The notes below the pieces were generated by a model. That model ran no database searches. It was not told the DNA's origin and saw only the letters and a list, made by a program, of their open reading frames with translations. The position numbers were made by a program, and so were the translations under genes. Shown piece by piece: positions 34,341 through 43,792 of a stretch of 44,411 nt of DNA; positions within the stretch are counted from its first letter, which is position 1, and each line of letters begins with the position of its first letter. This stretch comes from Pyxidicoccus caerfyrddinensis (lineage in GTDB: Bacteria > Myxococcota > Myxococcia > Myxococcales > Myxococcaceae), in assembly GCF_010894405.1 (NCBI RefSeq), contig NZ_JAAIYA010000001.1:14830-59240 (forward strand), written 5' to 3'.

Positions 34341-35581
34341 GCACGCTCGGACGCGCCGCGCTCCTCGCGCTCGTCCTCGTGGGAGGCTGGGGCTGTGAGC
34401 CGCTCGACGCGCGGGAGTACACGCCCGCCGAGGACTCCATCACGCTGGGCGTCATCGAGACACGCATTCCCCGCCGCACGGGGTTCGCGGCGCGCCTGGC
34501 CGCCCAGGAAATCAACCTCGCGGGGGGCGTGCTCGGCAGGCGCGTCGAGGTCATCGTGGCGCAGGACAGGCTGTGTGACGAGAACCACGCCCCGGAGGTC
34601 GTCCGCGGGCTCCTGGAGCGGGGCGTCGTGGCCGTCGTCGCCGCGACCTGCAGCGCGGCGACGCAGACGGACCTCGACGTTGTCGCACCCGAAGCGGCGA
34701 ACCTGGTCATCGTCTCGCCCACCTCCTCGTCATCCACCCTCACGGGGCGTCCCAACTTCTATCGCACCATCGCCAATGACAACCGCCAGGGGCCGCTCCT
34801 GGCCGACGAGGTCCGCCGCCAGGGCCTGGACTCCGCCGCCATCGTCCACGTCGACGACATCTATGGCACCGGCCTCGCGGACGGCTTCGAGCAGCGCTTC
34901 ACCGCGCTCGGCGGCAGCATCATCGCCAGGGTGGCCCATCCGACGGGCAAGACGACCGGGTTCACGGACGAGGTCCAGCGCCTCTACGCCGCCGGAAAGC
35001 CCCAGGCCATCGTCATCATGGGGTTCTCCGTGGGCGCCGCCGGCCTGTCGCGCGACCTCGTGGCGTCCGCCGACATCAGCGGGGTGAGGTTCTTCGCCTC
35101 GGAGGCGGTGTTCGGCCCGGGGTTCCTCACGAGCGCGGACGCCACGGTTGCGCAGGGCATGCAGGGCCTGGTGCCCACGGCGGACCTGGACGACCCGAAC
35201 AGACAGCGGTTCGTGGAGGCCTACGAGGCCGCCACCGGAGAGAGCTTCGACATCGAAGACTCCGGCCGGCTCCAGCGGACCTACGACGCCATCTACCTCC
35301 TGGCGCTCGCCATGACGAAGGGAGGTGGCGCGACCACCCAGGTGATTCGCGACAACCTCATCGCCGTCTCGGGCACGAAGGACGCGCTGGGGATTCCCGT
35401 CAACGTCGGCGAGTTCGCGCAGGCGCTGGAGTTGTTGAGCGCGGGGCAGGAGGTCAACTACGAGGGCGCCTCCGGGCCGCTGGACCTGGACGAGAACGGT
35501 GAGCCCTTCCGCGGCAGCTATCTGCTCTGGCGTATCGACGGCGGTCAGTTCGTGTTCGACAAGGCCCTGCACTTCCCCTGA
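34328..35581 (+). CDS. LivK-like periplasmic-binding lipoprotein
   Basis: 417 residues from ATG 34328; an in-frame GTG at 34337 would give a GTGA overlap with the receptor stop, as seen twice elsewhere in the window. Lipobox GGWGC (Cys23). The rest is a type I periplasmic-binding fold of the branched-chain amino acid receptor family: ITLGVIETRIPRRTGFAARL, VVRGLLERGVVAVVAATCSA, NFYRTIANDNRQGPLLADEV and HVDDIYGTG. No ABC permease or ATPase is adjacent, so it may present ligand to the receptor or kinase rather than to a transporter. Confidence 0.87.
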   Translation: MDTVSTLGRAALLALVLVGGWGCEPLDAREYTPAEDSITLGVIETRIPRRTGFAARLAAQEINLAGGVLGRRVEVIVAQDRLCDENHAPEVVRGLLERGVVAVVAATCSAATQTDLDVVAPEAANLVIVSPTSSSSTLTGRPNFYRTIANDNRQGPLLADEVRRQGLDSAAIVHVDDIYGTGLADGFEQRFTALGGSIIARVAHPTGKTTGFTDEVQRLYAAGKPQAIVIMGFSVGAAGLSRDLVASADISGVRFFASEAVFGPGFLTSADATVAQGMQGLVPTADLDDPNRQRFVEAYEAATGESFDIEDSGRLQRTYDAIYLLALAMTKGGGATTQVIRDNLIAVSGTKDALGIPVNVGEFAQALELLSAGQEVNYEGASGPLDLDENGEPFRGSYLLWRIDGGQFVFDKALHFP

Positions 35582-35689
35582 GGAGCAGCGGCAGCCTGGA
35601 GCAGCTGGCGTCGCACCTTGCCTGACACGCCTGCTTGAATATTCTCCGGGGAAGGGGCGTCCCTGTCCTCATCATCCCGGAGGTTGTCT

Positions 35690-36976
35690 GTGCGCCTTGC
35701 CCCCGCGCTGCTCCTGTCGACGCTGATTCCTTGGATCGCGCTCGGCGAAGGCGTCGAGTCAAAGCGCCCGAAGGCCGACACCGCGGACCGGGTGTACGCG
35801 GTCACGACAATGATGAACGCGCCCGACGGCGCGCTCATCACGGTCGGCTTCAATGCACTGCGCCGGATGGCGCCCGGGGCGAAAAAGTTCGAGGCGCTCC
35901 ACGCGATCAAGGGCGACCGTCTGTACCGGATCGCGATGAACGACCGCGGAGAGCTGCTCGCGACGTGGGAGAAAGATCCCTCGATCCACTACTTCACCCG
36001 TGACCGGCAGCACGTCCGGATCCCGAAGCCCACCTCGCCGCGCGAGAACATCTACAACCTGCACGTCGAAGAACTCCACTTCCTGCCGAACGGCCGGGAC
36101 GCGCTGGTGCACCTGCAGGGACGCGAGACGAACCTGACCATCGACTACGACGTGACCTTCCGGGTCGCGCTGGATGGCCGCACGCCGCCGATGCCGGTGG
36201 CGCAGATGATCGGCGCGCGGCAGATCGACATGACGGTGGACCGGGCGATCTACGTCCTGCCGAAGAAGCCCGGTCAGATGTGCGAGCACCTCACCTGCAA
36301 ACCCGTGGAAGCGGTCGTCGCCGACTTCTTCGACGCGGACGGCAACGCGCAGCGCAAGACCCTGCTCGACGGCAAGGCGATGGAGATTGGCAACGCGAAC
36401 GTCGTGTGGGGCCAGAAGGGTCCGTCGATCCTGCTTCGGGTCGATCTCCCCAAGAACCAGGACGTGTTCGCTCGTTTCCGGCCGGGCGCCGAGAAGCCCG
36501 ACCTGTGGCCGCTGAAGGGGTTCAGCTCCTACGACGACAGGCTGCTGTACGCGCTCGCCACGGGCGAGGTGCTCCAGGTGAAGACCGACGAGAAGGGCCT
36601 CACCCTCACCCGCCACCTCCTCGATGGAAGCCAGCAGGTGAGCACCGTCCCGGCGCTCATCGAGCGTGAGGACTGGGATCGCGAGGTGCACGGGTTCGGC
36701 GTGCGTCGCGACGGACGCCTCTGGGTGCACTGGGGTCGTCATTTGCTGCTGTTCGGGAAGGAGCCCGCGGAGGCACCGCGCAGCCATGACCTGGAGCCGC
36801 TGCTCGCCCGTTTCACCGCGTGGGCCGACGTCGACATCTATGTCCCCGGCCAGGATGCGCTGTGGGTGGGGCTCGACCGGACGCGCTCGCGCGACTACGC
36901 GCGGGTGAACCTCGCCGACATCGAGAAGCGTGCCAGGCCGTGGGCGCCGCGAACCGTCGCGGCGTCGGCTCAGTAG
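35690..36976 (+). CDS. Secreted protein, tandem paralogue 1
   Basis: 428 residues from a GTG at 35690 with GGAGG 7 nt upstream. Signal peptide ends near ALGEG. The body is repetitive beta structure with motifs such as LATWEKDPSIHYFTRDRQHV, HFLPNGRDALVHLQGR and GVRRDGRLWVHWGRHLLLFG, suggesting a propeller-like fold. Two Cys pairs (MCEHLTCKP) may form a disulfide. Its neighbour at 37069-38343 is clearly paralogous. No known family recognised. Both are preceded by good ribosome binding sites and lie in tandem. Confidence 0.8.
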   Translation: MRLAPALLLSTLIPWIALGEGVESKRPKADTADRVYAVTTMMNAPDGALITVGFNALRRMAPGAKKFEALHAIKGDRLYRIAMNDRGELLATWEKDPSIHYFTRDRQHVRIPKPTSPRENIYNLHVEELHFLPNGRDALVHLQGRETNLTIDYDVTFRVALDGRTPPMPVAQMIGARQIDMTVDRAIYVLPKKPGQMCEHLTCKPVEAVVADFFDADGNAQRKTLLDGKAMEIGNANVVWGQKGPSILLRVDLPKNQDVFARFRPGAEKPDLWPLKGFSSYDDRLLYALATGEVLQVKTDEKGLTLTRHLLDGSQQVSTVPALIEREDWDREVHGFGVRRDGRLWVHWGRHLLLFGKEPAEAPRSHDLEPLLARFTAWADVDIYVPGQDALWVGLDRTRSRDYARVNLADIEKRARPWAPRTVAASAQ

Positions 36977-37068
36977 TCTCGCCCCCAGCGTCCGGCGCCA
37001 GGCTTCAGCGCGCTTGAATCCCCTCCTCGAGCGCTGCGTCCGTCCTCGCATCTTCCATGAGGTCCTCC

Positions 37069-38343
37069 GTGCGAAACGTCGCCGTTCTCCTCTCGATGAC
37101 CCTGGTGGCGTCGGTCGCGCATGCGGAGGGCGTCGAGCCCAGGAACCCGAAGGCGAACACCGCGTCGCGCGTCTACGCCGCGACGACGCTCCTGAATGCG
37201 GCGGACGGCGGCCTGATCAGCGTCGGCTTCAGCACGCTCGCGCGGATGGCGCCCGGCGCTCGCAAGTTCGAGACGCTGCACTCGATCAAGGGCGACAGCC
37301 TCTATCGCGTTGCCACCAGCGAAAGAGGCGAGGTGCTGGCGACATGGGAGAAGGATCCGTCGATCCACTACTTCACGCGCGACGGTCGGCACGTGGTGCT
37401 CCCACAGCCTGGCTCGCCACGCGAAGGGAGCAATCGGTTCGGGGTGGAGTTCCTGGGCTTCTTGCCGAACGGGCGCGAGGCGCTCGTGCACATGGACGGC
37501 AACGACAAATCGACGCAGTACGACGTCACGTTCCGGCTCACGCTGGACGGCAGCAAGCCGCCCGAACCCGTCGTGCAGCTGGTGTCGGCGCGGCGGCTCG
37601 ACATGAGCACGCAGCGTGCGGTGTACGCCCTGCCGAAGAAGGCCCGCCAGGGCTGCGACCATCGCAGCTGCGCTCCCGTCGAGGAGGTCGTGGCCTTCGT
37701 CTTCGACGAGAACGGGAACGCACAGCGGAAGACGATTCTCAACGGCGCCGAGCTGTCGGTGACCCACGCTCACATGGTGTGGGGTCAGAAGGACGCGCCG
37801 CTCATCCTGCAGGTGGAGCTCCAGCAGAACGAGCGCGTCCTCGCGCGCTGGCGCCCGGGGGATGCGAAGGCGGAGGTCCGCCCGATCACGCGCTCCACCC
37901 ACGGGGAACCCCGCTTCTACGCGCTGGCCTCGGGGGATGTGGTCGAGACGAACGTCGATTACGACGAGGGCCTCACCATCACGCGCCATGGCATCGACGG
38001 CAGCCGGCACGTCACTGCCGTGCCGGTGCTCGCCGATCCGGACAACTACGATCATCACGTCCACGGCATCGGCGTCCGCAAGGACGGGCGGCTCTGGATG
38101 CAGTGGGGAGATCACCTGCTGTTCTTCGGCCGCAATGCCGACGCCGCGCCGCGCATCCACAACATCGAGCCCCTGCTCACGCGCCACGCGGAATGGGCCG
38201 GGGCCGACGTCTACGTCCCCAGCCAGGACGTCCTCTGGGTGGGGATTGACTCCGCTCGCTCACGCGACTTCGTGAGGTTGGACCTCGCCGACGTCGACAA
38301 GCGTGCGAAGCCGTTTGCGCAGCAGAAGGTCGCGAGAGAGTGA
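37069..38343 (+). CDS. Secreted protein, tandem paralogue 2
   Basis: 424 residues from a GTG at 37069, with GAGG just upstream, the same arrangement as paralogue 1; ATG 37057 is in frame and possible. Signal peptide ends near AHAEG. It shares long conserved blocks with its neighbour (MAPGARKFETLHSIKGD, LATWEKDPSIHYFTRDGRHV, GVRKDGRLWMQWGDHLLFFG) and ends alike (FVRLDLADVDKRAKPFA). It is an older tandem duplication, since the DNA has diverged well. Function unknown. Confidence 0.8.
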   Translation: MRNVAVLLSMTLVASVAHAEGVEPRNPKANTASRVYAATTLLNAADGGLISVGFSTLARMAPGARKFETLHSIKGDSLYRVATSERGEVLATWEKDPSIHYFTRDGRHVVLPQPGSPREGSNRFGVEFLGFLPNGREALVHMDGNDKSTQYDVTFRLTLDGSKPPEPVVQLVSARRLDMSTQRAVYALPKKARQGCDHRSCAPVEEVVAFVFDENGNAQRKTILNGAELSVTHAHMVWGQKDAPLILQVELQQNERVLARWRPGDAKAEVRPITRSTHGEPRFYALASGDVVETNVDYDEGLTITRHGIDGSRHVTAVPVLADPDNYDHHVHGIGVRKDGRLWMQWGDHLLFFGRNADAAPRIHNIEPLLTRHAEWAGADVYVPSQDVLWVGIDSARSRDFVRLDLADVDKRAKPFAQQKVARE

Positions 38344-38382
38344 CGCGGTGAGCCCATCGACGTGGACGACCAGGCTCCAGTG

Positions 38383-39378
38383 CTACGTGCAGGCGTCGCC
38401 GATGCCGTCCAGGTCCGTGTCGAGCTGGTCGGCGTTGGGCACGGTCGGGCAGTTGTCGGTGTCGTCGGGAACGCCGTCCTCGTCCGTGTCGACCATGGCG
38501 GGCAGGTCCACGCCGTCACAGTCCTGGTCGATGCCGTCGCCCGGGACCTCGGTCGCTCCGGGATGGATGCTCGAGTCGCCGTCGTTGCAGTCATTCCCAC
38601 CGTAGGTCACCGCGACGTAGCCATCAGCGTCCGAGTCGCCCGTCTGCGTCGCGCACTGCCGGACGTTGCTGTACGTCACGGCGTCATACCGGTCATAGAG
38701 TCCGACCCGGTACTGGTACGTGGTCCCCGGCACGCGTCCCGGGTCGGAGTTGGAGCTCGCACCCCAGTAGGGGAACGTCTTGATGACGCTCCAGACACTG
38801 GAACCCGCCGCCGCCCGCTCCAGCTCGATGCGGTCGTAGTCCGTCGGACGCGAGGGCAGCGACCAGGCGGTGTAGAGCATCGTCGTCGGATCCGGATAGT
38901 CCGCGTAGCAGTAGGTGAGGTTCGCCGCCGGCGGGGCCAGATTGGCGATGGGCAGGCCATAGCTCGCACCCGGGTTGTAGGACGTCACGCCGAGCGTGGA
39001 GACGTACCAGTTCCCCGTGCCCGTGAACTTCAGCCCGGAGATGAGCGTGGTCGTGGTGGACGTGGTGTCCGGGTAGCGGACCTCGATGCGGTAGATGCCC
39101 TGGAAGCCGCTCCAGACATAGAGCCCGCTGAGCTGGACCGTGAAGGACTGCCCGGGGCCGACCAGGGTGGTCGGACCATAGACAGTCTTGTCATACGAGT
39201 TGAAGTCGGCATCCGCGAAGACATACACCTGATCGCTCGGGCCGAACTTTCCCACGCCCGTGTTCTTGAACAAGATCGTCACGGTGCCCGTGGTCGCTGC
39301 CTGCGCCCGGGTCGAAATGACCAACAGGGCAAACACGGTGGCAAAGGACAAAAGAAACCGCAGTCGGCTACGAACCAT
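38383..39378 (-). CDS. Secreted protein with MopE-like metal-binding motif and TSP3 repeats
   Basis: 331 residues from an ATG at 39378. Signal peptide 1-~27 (AQA-ATT). Residues ~30-250 are beta-sandwich-like domains, including a fibronectin-type stretch ([20 protein letters not shown]). Then comes the [10 protein letters not shown]...[28 protein letters not shown] block, the copper-binding MopE/putative metal-binding motif widespread in myxobacteria. It ends with one thrombospondin type 3 repeat pair ([20 protein letters not shown]). Probably extracellular and calcium- or copper-binding. Confidence 0.82.
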   Translation of the reverse strand: MVRSRLRFLLSFATVFALLVISTRAQAATTGTVTILFKNTGVGKFGPSDQVYVFADADFNSYDKTVYGPTTLVGPGQSFTVQLSGLYVWSGFQGIYRIEVRYPDTTSTTTTLISGLKFTGTGNWYVSTLGVTSYNPGASYGLPIANLAPPAANLTYCYADYPDPTTMLYTAWSLPSRPTDYDRIELERAAAGSSVWSVIKTFPYWGASSNSDPGRVPGTTYQYRVGLYDRYDAVTYSNVRQCATQTGDSDADGYVAVTYGGNDCNDGDSSIHPGATEVPGDGIDQDCDGVDLPAMVDTDEDGVPDDTDNCPTVPNADQLDTDLDGIGDACT

Positions 39379-39607
39379 CTCGGGAACTCCTGAACGGGAT
39401 TGCGCCGCGGAACTCGGCGGCGCCTGTCTATCATGGAACGGTCCGCGTCATTCCTGACGCTGATTGTCATTCCGCTGCCGTCAGAAATTGGCACCTGCCC
39501 AGGCTGTGAGCCGCGCTGCTCCCGGGTGCGCGACGAATTCTCCTGGGACGACGCTGTCGTGGGGGCCTCCCCTGGGTGAAGTCGAAGCCCTCTCCTGGGA
39601 GATTTTC
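39379..39607. promoter_or_regulatory. Divergent promoter region
   Basis: 229 bp, AT-richer near 39400-39490, between the divergent MopE/TSP3 protein and beta-helix genes. No convincing -35/-10 or sigma-54 box was found. GGGAG lies 7 nt before the ATG at 39608. Confidence 0.4.
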
Positions 39608-41098
39608 ATGAAGCCTGGACGCATCGGTCGCACGACTACGAAAGCAACGGAATTTCACGCATGGTCCCGCCGGCTTTTGCTCTGCGGCGTGGTGCTCTCG
39701 TCCACGGCGGCGTGGGCGGCGGACTTCTACGTCGACCCCGTGAATGGCAGTCCCGATGGCGACGGCAGCGCCACGAATCCGTGGCGGACGCTGCGGGAAG
39801 TCCTCAACGACGGGCTTGTGGAGAGCCGGAGCTGGGAGTGGCTGCCCTATGAGGAAGGGCGGCCGCTGGTGCCTCGGAACCCGGGTGCGCCCGTGAAGGC
39901 GGGAGACACCCTCTGGCTTCGTGACGGCTACCACGGAGAGGTGGAGGTCACGAGCTACTACAACACGGGCTTCATCACGGTGGCGGCCGCTCCGGGCCAC
40001 CAGCCACGGCTGGGCCGTCTGCTGGTGCGCTCCAGCTCGCACTGGGTCTTCCGGGGGCTGCACATCAGCACGGAGTTCCTCCCCGTCTATGACAAGTGGA
40101 CCCTGGTGGACATCGACTGGCACAGCTACCGAGGGCCGGTCCACGACATCACCCTGGAGGGGAATGTCATCCAGGCCGTGTCGGACGTCTCGGGCTTCAC
40201 GGAGGAGGACTGGAAGACCAAGGTCGGCCACGGAATCGTGGGTGACGGCTGGAACCTGGTCATCCGAGGCAACCACCTGAAGAACGTCGACTACGGCATC
40301 CAGCTCGGTGCACCCGATTCGGTGGTGGAGTGCAACACCGTGGAGAACTTCGCCGGGGACGGGCTGCGCGGGCTGGGTGACAACTCCGTGTTCCAATACA
40401 ACACAGTCAAGAATTGCTACGAGGTGTATCCGGACCACCGGGACGGCTTCCAGTCGTGGACCGTCGGGCCCGGGGGCGTGGGGCGAGGCGAGCTCCGCAA
40501 CGTCGTCCTCCGGGGGAACTACATCCTCAACTTCGAGGACCCCGCCCAGCCGTTCCGCTGCGCGCTCCAGGGCATCGGCAACTTCGACGGGACGTTCGTC
40601 GACTGGGTCGTCGAGAACAACGTCATCGTCACGGACCACTACCACGGCATCACCTTCATGGGCGCTCGCAACGTGCGGGTGACGAACAACACGCTGCTGG
40701 AGCCGAACGGTGCCGTGGGCCAGCCCGGGCCGCCGTGGATTCGCGTGGCGGAGCACAAGAATGGCACCCCGCCCGAGGCCTGCGTGGTGCGCAACAACCT
40801 GGCGCCCGCGTATGCCAGCTCCGACGTGGGCGTGACGGAGGACCACAACCTCCAGGTGACGGACCCGGCGGCGTTCTATGTGAATCCCGCCACGTACGAC
40901 CTGCGCCTCAAGCCCGGCTCACCCGCGATTGACGTGGGGAGCGCCGGCCTGACGCCGCTCATCGACACGGTGGGCACCGCTCGGCCCCAGGGCTCGGGCG
41001 TGGACCTGGGGGCGTACGAGTGGGCTCCGTCAGGTCCGCCGGGCGCGGGCTCCGGCGTTCCCCAGTGCGCCGCGTTCCGGGCGTCTACGTTGCGCTGA
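39608..41098 (+). CDS. Secreted right-handed parallel beta-helix protein
   Basis: 496 residues from an ATG at 39608. A twin-arginine-like or long Sec signal (SRRLLLCGVVLSSTAAWA) ends near residue 38. The mature start ADFYVDPVNGSPDGDGSATN PWRTL is typical of secreted pectate-lyase-like beta-helix proteins. Asn-rich rungs follow (ITLEGNVIQAV, LVIRGNHLKNVDYGIQLGAP, VVECNTVENFAGDGLRGLGD, VRVTNNTLLEPNG). The C-terminus (PAIDVGSAGLTPLIDTVGTA, then LGAYEWAP) is the choice-of-anchor Q type ending. It is probably a polysaccharide lyase or surface-binding protein; catalytic residues were not identified. Confidence 0.83.
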   Translation: MKPGRIGRTTTKATEFHAWSRRLLLCGVVLSSTAAWAADFYVDPVNGSPDGDGSATNPWRTLREVLNDGLVESRSWEWLPYEEGRPLVPRNPGAPVKAGDTLWLRDGYHGEVEVTSYYNTGFITVAAAPGHQPRLGRLLVRSSSHWVFRGLHISTEFLPVYDKWTLVDIDWHSYRGPVHDITLEGNVIQAVSDVSGFTEEDWKTKVGHGIVGDGWNLVIRGNHLKNVDYGIQLGAPDSVVECNTVENFAGDGLRGLGDNSVFQYNTVKNCYEVYPDHRDGFQSWTVGPGGVGRGELRNVVLRGNYILNFEDPAQPFRCALQGIGNFDGTFVDWVVENNVIVTDHYHGITFMGARNVRVTNNTLLEPNGAVGQPGPPWIRVAEHKNGTPPEACVVRNNLAPAYASSDVGVTEDHNLQVTDPAAFYVNPATYDLRLKPGSPAIDVGSAGLTPLIDTVGTARPQGSGVDLGAYEWAPSGPPGAGSGVPQCAAFRASTLR

Positions 41099-41248
41099 AG
41101 CGAGGCCAGCGCGGCCAGCCAATGGAGCGTCACGGTTCGAGGGGACTTCGGTTGAATACAGATTTCGCTGGCTCGTCACGAGCCTCACCTGAAGGCCCCG
41201 AGGTGGTGCCATCAGGACTCAACTGGTTCCAACTCCAGAGGCCCCCCC

Positions 41249-41821
41249 ATGCCATCGCTCCGTTTGCTATTGCCCGCTTGTGTCTTCGTCATCTTGTCCG
41301 GCTGTGCGGCATTGACCCAGCAGTGGCGAGAGACCTATTGCAGCCGCGAGGGCGGCTACCGGCTCGGAGTGGAGCATGCGAGCACGGGGTTCCCCCTGCA
41401 GTCCCAGGCGGCCTACAACTGCGACGAGTCGGTTCGGTCCGCGATGACCGAGGGTTACCGCGAGGGTTATGCCTCTGTCGCGCAGACCGCGCCACCTCCC
41501 ACGCAGAGCGCGCAGACCGCGTCAGCTCCCACCCAGAGCGTGCAGGCCGAGCCACCTCCAGCGGAGCCGGCGAGCGTGAGCACTCCTCAGGCCTCGTCTT
41601 CCGCCGCACCGGCCGAGGAGATCAGGTGCTGCGTGAACGGCGTCTACTACGGGTGCCCCGATACCGCGACGCTCGACCGCTGCGGAGGGGCTTTCTCGCG
41701 GTGCATGATGGGCTGCATGTCCTCCTCCGACATGAAGTGCCCCGACCGCTGCTTCGAGTCGCATCCGCCTGATCCGTCCGCCTGCCGGCGGGACTCGGAC
41801 CGCGACTCGCTCTGTCGCTGA
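41249..41821 (+). CDS. Lipoprotein with Cys-rich C-terminus
   Basis: 190 residues from an ATG at 41249. Lipobox ILSGC (Cys19). Residues 20-80 are a helical region, 80-125 a Pro/Ala/Thr/Gln linker with repeated TQSAQTAS-like units, and the last 65 carry ten Cys (RCCVNGVYYGC, RCGGAFSRCMMGC, KCPDRC) probably forming a compact disulfide domain. Conserved among myxobacteria in my memory, function unknown. Confidence 0.75.
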   Translation: MPSLRLLLPACVFVILSGCAALTQQWRETYCSREGGYRLGVEHASTGFPLQSQAAYNCDESVRSAMTEGYREGYASVAQTAPPPTQSAQTASAPTQSVQAEPPPAEPASVSTPQASSSAAPAEEIRCCVNGVYYGCPDTATLDRCGGAFSRCMMGCMSSSDMKCPDRCFESHPPDPSACRRDSDRDSLCR

Positions 41822-42059
41822 AGAGCACTCGCTCCGAGTCTGGAGAAGGTCCGGTGCGCATCGGGCGCCCGTGCGCACATGTACACTCACGTCAGGAAGT
41901 CTCACCCAGGGCCGCGATGCTGCTCACAGCGGAAGAGGGGTCGTTCACTGAAACGTGACACGAACACGGTAAATCAGGAGTGAAACAGGCGGGGTGAGTC
42001 AGACGGTTCTGATGTATTGAGCCGCGTCACATCGCTGTTTCCCCCTCCAGGAGTTCCTG
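41822..42059. promoter_or_regulatory. Upstream region of the HhH-like lipoprotein gene
   Basis: 238 bp, AT-richer from about 41930 to 42010, a likely promoter. AGGAG lies 7-9 nt before the ATG at 42060. No terminator seen for the preceding gene. Confidence 0.4.
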
Positions 42060-43094
42060 ATGCGTCGTGTTGGCTCAGCCCTTCTTGCCGTGAGCATGTT
42101 CGCCGGTTGCGGTGGTCTCGAAACCGAACCGTCCACCGAGCCGCTCGCGTCTCCGTCCCTCCAGTCGCAGCAGTCGCCGATCCTCACCACCACGGACGTG
42201 GACGTCGCCCCGGAGTGCGAGGGCATCCTCACCTTCGTGAACACGGCGTCCTACCAGACGCTGGACGTGTACCTGCCCAGCAACGTCGTCACCAACCTCG
42301 TCAACCGGCGCGCGATGGCGCCCTTCACGTCGCTGGCGGACGTGTCCTCGGTGCCGCTGGTCGGTGAGGCCCGCCTCAAGCAGATCGAGGGCGGCGCCCG
42401 CACGCTGGACTACATCGACGCGGACTGCACCGGCATCTTCGACGGGCTGGCCATCTCCCATGACGACGCGGCCGCCATCGTGTCGCTGGTGAACACCATC
42501 GACGACTCGGAGCTGCACGACGTCCTGCCGGACGCGTGGAACGGCGCCGCGAACCTCCTCGGCCTGCGCCCGTTCACGTCGGCCCAGGCCATCTCCAACG
42601 TGGCGGGCATCGGCGAGGTGAGCTTCCGGAACATCCGGAACTCGGCCACGCTGAGCCGGCCGTTCGAGGCGCTCGCCGCCGCGCTGAACGCGCTCCCCAG
42701 CAACGGGTCCTACGGCGCGCAGCTGCAGCGGCACTTCGACTGGTGGAATGAGGTGACGGCCAACCACCCCTACTCCCGGGGCGGTCCGACCTGCTTCGGG
42801 CTTGAGCCCAGCAGCGTCCCGTCTGGCGCGAGCATCCGGCCGAATCTGGCCAACGCCGCCGAGGTGCGGGCCGCGGTCGACAACACGCTGAGCTACGTCA
42901 ACGCGAACACCCGGATCTCGGCCAGCGTGCGCACCGCGGGCCTGGCGAACCTCGACGCGCGTATCGCGGGACGTTCGTTCAAGGGCTGCATCTTCACCTA
43001 CGCGGATGACCCGTGGAGCAGCCACACCGTCTCCATCTTCGTCGACACCGTGAACGGCTTCAGCGTGCTGACCGAGACCTGGTGGGCGGAGTAG
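42060..43094 (+). CDS. Lipoprotein with helix-hairpin-helix-like repeats
   Basis: 344 residues from an ATG at 42060. Lipobox FAGC (Cys17). Residues ~50-110 (GILTFVNTASYQTLDVYLPS, TNLVNRRAMAPFTSLADVSS, VPLVGEARLKQI) match the ComEA-like helix-hairpin-helix pattern 'vN.As...L...lp......i...R...pF.sl.dl..v..ig...l..i'. A second copy follows (~125-200, IVSLVNTIDDSELHDVLPDA, ISNVAGIGEVSFRNI). The C-terminal third is unrecognised. In ComEA such repeats bind DNA non-specifically, so surface DNA binding is possible. Confidence 0.8.
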   Translation: MRRVGSALLAVSMFAGCGGLETEPSTEPLASPSLQSQQSPILTTTDVDVAPECEGILTFVNTASYQTLDVYLPSNVVTNLVNRRAMAPFTSLADVSSVPLVGEARLKQIEGGARTLDYIDADCTGIFDGLAISHDDAAAIVSLVNTIDDSELHDVLPDAWNGAANLLGLRPFTSAQAISNVAGIGEVSFRNIRNSATLSRPFEALAAALNALPSNGSYGAQLQRHFDWWNEVTANHPYSRGGPTCFGLEPSSVPSGASIRPNLANAAEVRAAVDNTLSYVNANTRISASVRTAGLANLDARIAGRSFKGCIFTYADDPWSSHTVSIFVDTVNGFSVLTETWWAE

Positions 43095-43120
43095 TCCGAA
43101 GCTGACGGTCCGGGAGCAAG

Positions 43121-43154
43121 AAGCCCCAGGTTCCGCAAGGAGCCTGGGGCTTTG
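43121..43154 (+). terminator. Rho-independent terminator
   Basis: AAGCCCCAGG (43121-43130), 12-nt loop, CCTGGGGCTT (43143-43152) and TGTCCT, 27 bp after the stop of the helix-hairpin-helix-like lipoprotein gene. Confidence 0.85.
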
Positions 43155-43157
43155 TCC

Positions 43158-43699
43158 TGCCTGGAGAGGCGGCCTCCACGGAGGTGCTGGAGAACCGGAG
43201 ACGAGCACCTGGTCGGAGCCGCTCACCTCCCACCCGATCCAGATTCGCTTCCCTGTCGCCTACGATTCGCGGCGAAACCAGCTCTTCTCCTTGATGTGGG
43301 CCGACGGGCAGGGCTACGGCAACCCGGGGTTCAATTCCTCGCGCATCCCGGTGGGTGGGAACACCCAGTGCGAAGCCACCCTGGCTCCAGGTCCGGCACT
43401 CACCCAGCTGCAGAGTCTCGTCCCGGTGTACGCGGCGATGGTCTACGACCCCGGCCACGACCGGTTCCTGTTCTATGACGGGCGCGCGGCCCCCGGAGAA
43501 GTCTTTGTGGTGCCCCCCGGGCGCCACGGACGACGCCCCGTACTCGGTGAGCATTCTCGACCTTGGCCCCGCATCGGCCACCCCGCCTGCGACCGTGAGC
43601 GCCGGAATCAACAGCCGCTTCCGCTACGTGCCGGCGCTGCGTTGCATCGTGGCCATGCCCGACGCCCGGCAGCCGCTCTGCTTCATCCGGCTCGAGTAG
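43158..43699 (+). pseudogene. C-terminal gene remnant with a 1-nt insertion
   Basis: Coherent coding sequence starts without a start codon shortly after the terminator (SHPIQIRFPVAYDSRRNQLF, SLMWADGQGYGNPGF) and runs to GRAAPGEVFVVPPG. At a run of six C (43513-43518) it must shift by one base to continue GATDDAPYSVSILDLGPA and FRYVPALRCIVAMPDARQPL to the stop at 43699. The 5' part of the gene is missing. The pattern (DPGHDRFLFYDGR, FRYVPALRCIVAM) recalls the end of a secreted beta-propeller protein. The gene is dead; the C-run indel may be real or a read error. Confidence 0.65.
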
Positions 43700-43792
43700 C
43701 CCCTCCTCGATGAGCTTGCTTTGTGTGGGGCGTGTCATGGAGCCGCGCTCCACACGAAGTGCCGGAGAACTGCCAGGCCGGAGTAAACCCCG

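Noticed and set aside
39485..39510. TTGGCACCTGCC as a sigma-54 promoter
   Set aside because: The -24 like TGGCAC is present but no TTGC element occurs at the required spacing.
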